A DNA stretch of 64,000 nucleotides from Alphaproteobacteria bacterium (GTDB lineage: Bacteria > Pseudomonadota > Alphaproteobacteria > UBA8366). The translations under genes and the position numbers were made by a program. Location of the stretch: positions 62,001 through 126,000 of the forward strand of contig JANQKC010000023.1 in assembly GCA_028281325.1 (NCBI GenBank). Reading direction: 5' to 3'. The notes under the pieces are model-generated. The model did not search any database. It worked only from the letters and a program-made list of their open reading frames with translations, and was not told where the DNA came from. This document shows, piece after piece, positions 57,073-64,000 of this stretch; position 1 is the stretch's first letter, and each line of letters opens with the position of its first letter.

Positions 57073-57672
57073 TTACGGCATGGCTTTCTTGAAGGCTTCC
57101 TCGAAAACTTCGTAAGGCTGCGCCCCGGAAATCTTCTGGCCATTGACGAGAAAGGTCGGGGTTGCGTTTACCCCATGTTTCTCCTGACCTTCAAGTTGGA
57201 CTTTTCGGATTCCCTGAAAAAGTTCCTCGTTGCTGGTGCAGGCCTCGAAATCCTTCTGGCTCATGCCGCCGAGTTTTCCGATACGGGCGAGGGCCGCGCC
57301 GGGCTGTTGGCTTTGGCTCCAGCTTTGTTGATTTTGGAACAGCACCTCGATGAATTGGAAATACCGGTCGGGCGGCGCGCAGCGCGCCATCATCGCCGCG
57401 GCATAGGCCGCGCCCCCCAGCGGGAAGTCCCGCATGACGAGTTTGACCTTGCCGGTGTCGATGTAGTTTTTCTTGATTTTTGGCAGTGTGTTAGCGTGAA
57501 AACTGGCGCAGTGCGGACAGCCCAGCGACGAGTACTCGATCAGTGTGACGGGCGCGTTCGGGTCGCCCAGCACACGTTCTTTCAACGCTTCTTCGGTCGG
57601 CAGGGGTTCGGCCTCCGCGCATGCCGAAAACAGCAAGGCGACGGCACCCAAGAACACAGCGAATAGCTTCAC
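57073..57672 (-). CDS. DsbA-family thioredoxin-fold protein
   Basis: A 199-residue exported protein with a thioredoxin fold. The GTG at 57672 follows GGGAG and gives a signal peptide (KLFAVFLGAVALLFSAC), which has a weak lipobox. The active site is C52-P-H-C55 in SSLGCPHCASFH, and the cis-Pro region is VNATPTFLVNGQ. The CPHC dipeptide is that of oxidising DsbA, though the family (often annotated DsbA or BdbD-like) includes isomerases. It lies between dciA and smc. Confidence 0.9.
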   Translation of the reverse strand: MKLFAVFLGAVALLFSACAEAEPLPTEEALKERVLGDPNAPVTLIEYSSLGCPHCASFHANTLPKIKKNYIDTGKVKLVMRDFPLGGAAYAAAMMARCAPPDRYFQFIEVLFQNQQSWSQSQQPGAALARIGKLGGMSQKDFEACTSNEELFQGIRKVQLEGQEKHGVNATPTFLVNGQKISGAQPYEVFEEAFKKAMP

Positions 57673-57779
57673 CTGACACTCCCAAAAATGATTCAAATCG
57701 GGCGGAGTATAGAAGTAGCAATACGGCACCTTCAAGGCGCAGGCCGTGACCCATTCATCACATCAACGTTAACAGAAAT

Positions 57780-57795
57780 AAGGAATTAATTCCTT
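57780..57795. repeat. 16-bp perfect palindrome overlapping the dciA stop
   Basis: AAGGAATTAATTCCTT is a perfect palindrome whose right end overlaps the dciA stop codon (57794-57796). It lies in an AT-rich patch between dciA and the DsbA-like gene on the same strand and may be a processing or weak termination structure; no T-tract completes it. Confidence 0.5.
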
Positions 57796-58336
57796 AATCG
57801 CGCCGCTTTTTATCACGCGATTCGGCGCGTCGGATCGCTGCGCCCAAACGCTCAAGGCTGGCGCGGAGATTCGGGTCGTCGACGTCGGCGATCGCCTTTG
57901 CCGTTTCGGCTGGTATCGGGGTGATCGTGGTGGGTTCGGATGGCGGGTTTCGGGGCCGACGTTCGTCCAATTGTCGTTTGGTCATCGGCGCTTGGATATA
58001 GGTCAGCCGCGCGATGGCGTTGTAGCCCAGAAAAGCGTTCACCCGCTGGATGATCTGCGGTTCCAGATGCTGCAGTTCCAGCGCGGTGCCGCTGTCGGCG
58101 CGGATATGAAGCGTGCCGCCGTCGCGCTGCCGGGGCGGGAAACCGAGCTTCACGGGTTGGCAGGTCGCCGCAAGATCGGGTCCGATGACGGTGTGCCATT
58201 CCTCGATCAAGGCGGCGGAGGAGAAGCCGTGTTTGCCGAGGGCGCGTTTCGTCAGGCCATGCATCAGCGCCCCGACCGGCCGCAATTTGCCGGGCCGGCG
58301 CTCGTCCTTGCCTTTCTTCGCCGGTACGCGCGCCAT
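57794..58336 (-). CDS. dciA: DUF721 protein, DciA-like
   Basis: A 180-residue protein with the DUF721 domain in its first ~105 residues (LTKRALGKHGFSSAALIEEWHTVIGPDLAATCQPVKL; LHIRADSGTALELQHLEPQIIQRVN). Bacterial DUF721 proteins include DciA, the loader of the replicative helicase DnaB in bacteria lacking DnaC. The Pro/Arg-rich tail is disordered. The ATG at 58336 has AAGGTGG upstream; a GTG two codons earlier is possible. Divergent from mutY. Confidence 0.8.
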   Translation of the reverse strand: MARVPAKKGKDERRPGKLRPVGALMHGLTKRALGKHGFSSAALIEEWHTVIGPDLAATCQPVKLGFPPRQRDGGTLHIRADSGTALELQHLEPQIIQRVNAFLGYNAIARLTYIQAPMTKRQLDERRPRNPPSEPTTITPIPAETAKAIADVDDPNLRASLERLGAAIRRAESRDKKRRD

Positions 58337-58386
58337 TTCCACCTTTGCTTCTAGAACGTCCGGTTCGGTGGTTTATAGTAGCGCGG

Positions 58387-59460
58387 ATGGAGCAAACCGC
58401 CAGCCCGTCGCGTCCGCGCGACGATCTTTCCCAGCACCTCCTCGATTGGTACGACCGGCACCGCCGCACGCTGCCATGGCGCGCGTCGCCCGGCGCGGTT
58501 GCCGATCCGTATCATGTCTGGCTCAGCGAGATCATGCTGCAGCAGACGACGGTCGCGACGGTCGGCGGGTATTTCGAGAGATTTCTCGGGCGCTGGCCGC
58601 GGATCGAGGATTTGGCCGCCGCCGATCTGGACCATGTGCTGCATGCCTGGCAGGGACTCGGCTACTACGCCCGGGCGCGAAATCTTCATAAATGCGCGCA
58701 AGCCGTCGTCGCCGACCACGGCGGACGGTTTCCGGACGAAGAAGACGCGTTGCGGAAATTGCCGGGGATCGGGCGCTATACGGCGGCGGCGATCGCGGCG
58801 ATCGCCTTCGGCCGGCGCGCGGTTGTGGTCGACGGCAATGTGGAGCGTGTCATGGCGCGGCTCCATCGGGTGACGGAACCGCTGCCGGACTGCAAGTCCC
58901 GACTGTATGACTTGGCGGATGGTCATACGCCGGACGATCGGGCGGGCGACTATGCCCAGGCTGTGATGGACCTGGGGGCGACGATCTGTATTCCCAAGTC
59001 GCCGAAATGCATTCTCTGCCCCGCCATCGATGCCTGTGACGGCCGCGATATCGCGGAAACCCTACCGCGCAAGAAACCGAAGGCCGAGAAGCCCACGCGG
59101 CGCGGCGTCGTTTTCTGGTTGGTTCGTCCCGACGGCGCGGTGTTGCTGCGCCGCCGGCCGGAACGCGGCCTGCTCGGCGGCATGATGGAGATTCCGTCGA
59201 GCGAATGGCGCGAAGGGCCGGTTGCGGATGTTTCCATCGTCGCCGGAGAGTCGCCGGTCACGCTGTCCGATATCACCGAAATCCCCGGACTCGTCCGCCA
59301 TACCTTCACGCATTTCCATCTGGAATTGACGGTGACCACGGCACGGGTCGACGCCGATCCGCCGGAAGACTGCATTTGGGTGCCGCCGGACGCCTTCGGC
59401 GATTTTGCGCTGCCCACCGTCATGAAGAAGGTCGTGCGGCACGCGTTAGGCCGCGCGTGA
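58387..59460 (+). CDS. mutY: A/G-specific adenine glycosylase
   Basis: A 357-residue base-excision enzyme that removes adenine opposite 8-oxoguanine. Visible are the catalytic E48 (SEIMLQQT), the helix-hairpin-helix LPGIGRYTAAA, catalytic D149 (VVVDGNVERV) and the [4Fe-4S] cysteines C201, C208, C211 and C217 (C-x6-C-x2-C-x5-C). The C-terminal NUDIX-like domain (about 238-350) reads the 8-oxoG. Converges with ccrM. Confidence 0.97.
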   Translation: MEQTASPSRPRDDLSQHLLDWYDRHRRTLPWRASPGAVADPYHVWLSEIMLQQTTVATVGGYFERFLGRWPRIEDLAAADLDHVLHAWQGLGYYARARNLHKCAQAVVADHGGRFPDEEDALRKLPGIGRYTAAAIAAIAFGRRAVVVDGNVERVMARLHRVTEPLPDCKSRLYDLADGHTPDDRAGDYAQAVMDLGATICIPKSPKCILCPAIDACDGRDIAETLPRKKPKAEKPTRRGVVFWLVRPDGAVLLRRRPERGLLGGMMEIPSSEWREGPVADVSIVAGESPVTLSDITEIPGLVRHTFTHFHLELTVTTARVDADPPEDCIWVPPDAFGDFALPTVMKKVVRHALGRA

Positions 59461-59464
59461 CCGG

Positions 59465-60650
<1,186 letters not shown>

Positions 60651-60654
60651 GAAA

Positions 60655-61257
60655 TTACTTGGAATATCTAGCGATCGGCGCGAAGGACTGGCGGTGTTGT
60701 TCCGTTACGCCGAGCTTTTGCAGCGCGGCCTGATGTTCCGCCGTGCCGTATCCGGCATTGCGTTCCCAGCCGTATCCCGGGTGCCGCTCGGCAAGGGCGG
60801 CCATCAGGCGGTCGCGCGTCACCTTGGCGACGATCGAGGCCGCCGCGATGGAGAGGCAGCGTCCGTCGCCCTTGACCACGGTTTGCGCCGGGCAGGGCAG
60901 GTCGGGGGCGCAGTTGCCGTCGATCAGCGCGGCGTCGGGCGGCGTTGGCAAAGCGTCGACCGCACGCCGCATTGCGACGAAGGTCGCCTGCAGGATGTTG
61001 ATGCGGTCGATCTCCCGCGGTTCGGCGATGCCGACGCCGTAGTCGATCTTGCCGTCGAGCGCATCGAACAGCGCCTCCCGCGTCTTGCGGCTGAGTTTCT
61101 TGGAATCGTCGAGGCGGTCCAGAAGGGCTTGCGGCACCCGGGCCGGGTCAATCACCGCCGCGGCGGCGACGACCGGTCCCGCCCACGGTCCGCGCCCGGC
61201 CTCGTCCACGCCCGCGACGCGGCCGCCCAATTCGGTTTCCAGTGTCAGGTCCGGCAT
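60655..61257 (-). CDS. rnhB: Ribonuclease HII
   Basis: A 200-residue RNase HII that removes ribonucleotides from DNA. Active-site blocks are [20 protein letters not shown] (D18 and E19), ALIDGN and [14 protein letters not shown]. The only start that keeps the conserved N-terminus is the ATG at 61257, so the gene overlaps the end of the antiporter gene by 110 bases in another frame on the same strand. Confidence 0.95.
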   Translation of the reverse strand: MPDLTLETELGGRVAGVDEAGRGPWAGPVVAAAAVIDPARVPQALLDRLDDSKKLSRKTREALFDALDGKIDYGVGIAEPREIDRINILQATFVAMRRAVDALPTPPDAALIDGNCAPDLPCPAQTVVKGDGRCLSIAAASIVAKVTRDRLMAALAERHPGYGWERNAGYGTAEHQAALQKLGVTEQHRQSFAPIARYSK

Positions 61258-62671
61258 CGTTTTCGGCCTCCGTCGGCGCCGTCGTCGTTACGCTGTCCTC
61301 GGCATCCGCCGATTCGGGCGCTGCATTGGCCCCTGCCAGCGCCAGCTGCGGTCCGCCGGCGCCCGGAACCGGGCTTGTGTCGGTCCTTTCGTCTTCGGAT
61401 ACCGCCGCCTTCCGCCGGAAGGCGACCGCGACCAGCCGGTCCGTGATCCTGCGCGTGAACCGCCACTCGCGAAAATACATCAGTCGCAGCAGGTCGCTCC
61501 AGGAATCGATGCGCTTGGCCGCTTTGCGTTGCAGCCGGCGCGCGCTCGCCATGTAAAGCGGGCTCGAGATCAGCGACAGGACGGTGACCGCGACGATGAG
61601 GCGATGGATATCCGTGCTGATGATCGCCTGATTGATCGCGGCCGCGCCGAGGACGAAGGAGAATTCGCCGATCTGCGCCAGGATGACGCTCGACAGGAAG
61701 GCGATTTGCCACCGTTCGCCCATCAAATGCAGCACGGCGATGTTCAGCGCCGACTTGAAGACGGTAATGAACAGCCAAAGCACGACGACCAGTCCGATAT
61801 TGTCCCACAGGAAGGGCAAATCGATGAGCAGCCCGATCGACAGGAAGAACATCATCATCAGGATGCTCTCGATCGGCTTGGCCATCTGATAGATTTCCTG
61901 GCGCTGGGCGCTGTTGCCGACGATCAGCCCGGCGAGGAACGCGCCGAACGGCGGCGAAAGGCCCAGCAGGCCCGCCGCTGCGGCGAGGCCGAAACAGGCG
62001 CAGAGCGCCATCAACGGCGCCAGGTCGGGTTTGCTGATCAGCAGATCGGCGAACGGCAGGTTGATCTTGCGCCGGCCGCTCAGGAACAGGATCACGCCGG
62101 TCAGGATGGCGACGGCGGCGAAGACCTTGGCGAAGACCCAGGCCGAGAACTCGCCGCCGGACATGCTGCCGATGATCAGCAGGATCGGCGCGACGGCCAG
62201 GTCCTGCGCGATCAGCACGCCGACGGTGATGCGCCCGGCGCGGGTGCGCAGCTCGCCGATGTCCTGCAGCATGCGCACCGCGACGGCGGTGCTGCTGAGG
62301 GCGAGCACGAAGCCGAACAGCACCGCCTGTTCCAGCGGCCAGTCGAGCAACTGCATCAGCAGCAGCATCGCGCCGACGCTGACGAATATCTGCATCGCCG
62401 TCGTCAGCACGGCGAGCCGCCACATGCGGCGGAAGCTGCGCAGCGACAGCTCCATGCCGATGAAATAGAGAAGCATCAGGACGCCGAGTTCGGCGAGGAA
62501 GTGCACCTGCTCGCGGTCCTGCACCAACTCGAAGCCGGTGGGGCCGAGGATCACGCCCGCCAGGATGTATCCGACGATCGCCGGCTGCTTGAGCCGGGAC
62601 ATCGCCATGCCGCAGACCATCGCGGCCAAGGCGACGATCGTAATCCCGGTAAGCTCCTGCGCTCCTTCCAT
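61148..62671 (-). CDS. KefB-type monovalent cation:proton antiporter
   Basis: A 507-residue CPA2-family transporter with about twelve transmembrane helices (about 5-385). Typical stretches are [56 protein letters not shown] and [17 protein letters not shown]. There is no RCK/TrkA-N domain; instead a ~110-residue charged tail ends in [14 protein letters not shown], Arg/Gly-rich and encoded over the rnhB start. Potassium or sodium exchange for protons is expected; the ion is not settled. Confidence 0.88.
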   Translation of the reverse strand: MEGAQELTGITIVALAAMVCGMAMSRLKQPAIVGYILAGVILGPTGFELVQDREQVHFLAELGVLMLLYFIGMELSLRSFRRMWRLAVLTTAMQIFVSVGAMLLLMQLLDWPLEQAVLFGFVLALSSTAVAVRMLQDIGELRTRAGRITVGVLIAQDLAVAPILLIIGSMSGGEFSAWVFAKVFAAVAILTGVILFLSGRRKINLPFADLLISKPDLAPLMALCACFGLAAAAGLLGLSPPFGAFLAGLIVGNSAQRQEIYQMAKPIESILMMMFFLSIGLLIDLPFLWDNIGLVVVLWLFITVFKSALNIAVLHLMGERWQIAFLSSVILAQIGEFSFVLGAAAINQAIISTDIHRLIVAVTVLSLISSPLYMASARRLQRKAAKRIDSWSDLLRLMYFREWRFTRRITDRLVAVAFRRKAAVSEDERTDTSPVPGAGGPQLALAGANAAPESADAEDSVTTTAPTEAENDAGPDTGNRIGRPRRGRGRGRARTVGGTGRRRRGGD

Positions 62672-62734
62672 AACGGCGAAACCCTAACAGCACAGAGTTG
62701 CTTCGACGTTAACCTTCTGCCGTGATTCGCGCGG

Positions 62735-63814
62735 TCATAACAGGGAAAGTTGGTCGCCCGCCCGGGGCGGCGGCCGGAACTGCGACGTATCGAGCGGCTG
62801 GCTTCGGTGGTGCAGGCCGTACCGCTTGAGCGCCAGCCGGTGGCGCTTCCGCAGCAGGTCGGCATAGCTGCCGGTGCCGCGCATGCGCACGCCCCATGCC
62901 GATTGATAGGACCCGCCGTTCCTCGTGTCCCGGATCAGGGAGAGGACATGCTTGGCGCGGTCCGGGAAATGGGCGTGCAGCCATTCCTCGAACAGGTGGC
63001 GGATTTCGAGCGGCAGGCGCAGCAGGATATAGCCGGCGCCGTGCGCGCCGGCCTCGGCGGCAGCTTCGAGGATTCGCTCGAGCTCCATATCGTTGATCGC
63101 CGGGATCATCGGCGCGGCCAGGACGCTCGTCGGTACGCCGGCGTCGCTCAGCGCCTTCAGCGCGGCGAGCCGTTTCGCCGGGGTCGAGGCGCGCGGCTCC
63201 ATGACGCGCGCGACATGGCGGTCGAGCGTGGTGATCGACAGCGCGACGGCCGCCTGGTTGCGCGACGCCATATCGGCCAGGATATCCAGGTCGCGCAGGA
63301 TCAACGCGGACTTCGTGACGATGGTGACCGGGTGGTTGAATTCCTGCAGCACCAGCAGGATTTGCCGCATGAGCTGTTTTTCGCGGTCGACCGGCTGATA
63401 GGGGTCGGTGTTGGTGCCGAGCGCGATCTTCGCGGGTTTGTATTTCGGGTCGCGCAATTCCCGGCGCAGGACGTCCGCCACGTCCGGCTTGTAGAACAGC
63501 CGACTTTCGAAATCGAGGCCCGGCGACAGGCCGTAATAGGCATGGGTCGGGCGGGCGAAACAATAGACGCAGCCATGCTCACAGCCCCGGTAGGGGTTGA
63601 TCGACCGGTCGAACGGGATGTCCGGCGACGTGTTGTAGGTGATCACATGCCGCGCCGTGTCGACGCCGAGGGTCGTGCGCAGCGGCGGCGGCTCTTCGTC
63701 GTCGCCCGGCCAGCCGTCGTCGACTCGCACGTGGTCGTGGGGTTCGAAACGCCCCGTCTTGTTACTGACGGCCCCGCGTCCCTTTCGCGGCAGATTGGGC
63801 AGGATGTCGTCCAT
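62735..63814 (-). CDS. PA0069-family radical SAM protein (SplB-like)
   Basis: A 359-residue radical SAM enzyme. The [4Fe-4S] cysteines are in NPYRGCEHGCVYCFARPTH (CxxxCxxC). KIALGTNTDPYQPVD and VTIVTKSALILRDLDIL are conserved in this family, related to spore photoproduct lyase but of unknown reaction in most members. The ATG at 63814 was chosen by family fit (MDDILPNLPRKG); it has no clear ribosome binding site, and the ATG at 63877 would add 21 residues. Confidence 0.85.
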   Translation of the reverse strand: MDDILPNLPRKGRGAVSNKTGRFEPHDHVRVDDGWPGDDEEPPPLRTTLGVDTARHVITYNTSPDIPFDRSINPYRGCEHGCVYCFARPTHAYYGLSPGLDFESRLFYKPDVADVLRRELRDPKYKPAKIALGTNTDPYQPVDREKQLMRQILLVLQEFNHPVTIVTKSALILRDLDILADMASRNQAAVALSITTLDRHVARVMEPRASTPAKRLAALKALSDAGVPTSVLAAPMIPAINDMELERILEAAAEAGAHGAGYILLRLPLEIRHLFEEWLHAHFPDRAKHVLSLIRDTRNGGSYQSAWGVRMRGTGSYADLLRKRHRLALKRYGLHHRSQPLDTSQFRPPPRAGDQLSLL

Positions 63815-63870
63815 GAAAAAAATGGTATAGAACAAAATAAGAACATTCAAGGTAATTGGGGTTTTGCGGA

Positions 63871-63899
63871 TTGACATTTATACGGCATTGCCGTATATT
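63871..63899 (+). promoter_or_regulatory. Sigma70 promoter with palindromic operator before a toxin-like gene
   Basis: TTGACA (63871-63876), a 17-base spacer, and TATATT (63894-63899). Within the spacer and touching the -10 box lies TATACGGCATTGCCGTATA (63879-63897), a 19-base palindrome with a single central base, the type of site bound by the antitoxin of a toxin-antitoxin pair. The -10 box ends 7 bases before the ATG at 63907, so the transcript would begin at or near the start codon. Confidence 0.7.
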
Positions 63900-63906
63900 A
63901 AGATTC

Positions 63907-64000
63907 ATGTTCACGGTCATCCAAACGCGGATGTTCGATACCCAGGCGAGGCGCGCCGGCGTTACCGAGGAAGAACTCCAGGAAATTGTTTCCTCGATCT
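63907..64000 (+). CDS. RelE/HigB-like toxin, 3' partial
   Basis: The first 31 codons of a gene running off the right edge. They read MFTVIQTRMFDTQARRAG followed by VTEEELQEIVSSI. The AxxAGVTEEELxEIVxxI helix matches the N-terminus of RelE/HigB-type toxins (the small family in which this helix is followed by a Lys/Arg-rich SGGYR core). An antitoxin gene would be expected just downstream, outside the window. The palindromic operator upstream supports the reading. Confidence 0.6.
   Translation, partial: MFTVIQTRMFDTQARRAGVTEEELQEIVSSI

Noticed and set aside
55806-57666. Long plus-strand frames opposite smc and the DsbA-like gene
   Set aside because: They mirror verified coding sequence on the other strand and show no domains or ribosome binding sites.

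Overview
The window is high-GC DNA with the gene content and gene order of an alphaproteobacterial chromosome, most like Rhodospirillales; this placement is inferred from layout, not from a database search. Supporting signs are a CcrM-type GANTC DNA methyltransferase, an F0 ATP synthase cluster (atpI-B-E-F'-F) without the F1 genes, the blocks ubiA/rsmE/gshA/tldD/cox and smc/dsbA-like/dciA/mutY/ccrM/rnhB, and an APH-fold ThrB next to rnhA. About 60 protein genes fill almost all of the sequence. I saw no rRNA, tRNA, CRISPR array, insertion sequence or prophage.

Layout. 1-3.7 kb: catabolic genes (a muconate-lactonizing-type enolase-superfamily enzyme cut by the left edge, an amidase, a class III CoA-transferase). 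3.9-5.9 kb: leuA with a candidate leader-peptide attenuator. 6-8.3 kb: a TPR/glycosyltransferase-like protein and a ketopantoate-reductase-like enzyme. 8.4-10.9 kb: a cyanide-insensitive-type cytochrome bd oxidase operon with a 34-residue accessory subunit. 11-20.5 kb: acyl-CoA ligase, enoyl-CoA hydratase-like protein, epimerase, hybrid histidine kinase, UbiD-family decarboxylase, HCCA isomerase-like protein and an MFS transporter. 20.6-28 kb: an uncharacterised protein coupled to PPK2, a METTL20-like methyltransferase, ubiA, rsmE, gshA, a GNAT protein and tldD.

28.3-39.5 kb: the aa3 cytochrome c oxidase operon with its assembly factors (coxB, coxA, ctaB, a 51-residue membrane protein, ctaG, coxC, a DUF983 protein, SURF1), followed on the same strand by an M32 carboxypeptidase, thrC, an M16 peptidase and a RimJ-type acetyltransferase. 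39.5-46 kb: YqgE, a DsbD-like reductase, peroxiredoxin, ankyrin protein, rnhA, thrB and a small lipoprotein. 46.1-50.9 kb: a tandem glycine riboswitch in front of gcvT-gcvH-gcvP, closed by a strong terminator. 50.9-53.5 kb: the F0 genes behind a good sigma70 promoter. 53.6-62.7 kb: smc, a DsbA-like protein, dciA, mutY, ccrM, rnhB and a KefB-type antiporter. 62.7-64 kb: a radical SAM protein and the start of a RelE/HigB-like toxin gene behind a palindromic operator.

The energy genes form a coherent set: two terminal oxidases, heme O synthesis and oxidase assembly, ATP synthase F0, and ubiquinone-related UbiA. Threonine (thrB, thrC), leucine (leuA) and one-carbon/glycine (gcv) metabolism are the main biosynthetic themes. 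The most interesting unexplained signals are regulatory: the leuA leader, which may begin at its own AUG; the alternative pairing that could hide the gcvT ribosome binding site; the inverted repeat in the coxB promoter region; the GANTC cluster in front of ccrM; and the promoter/operator of the toxin gene at the right edge.
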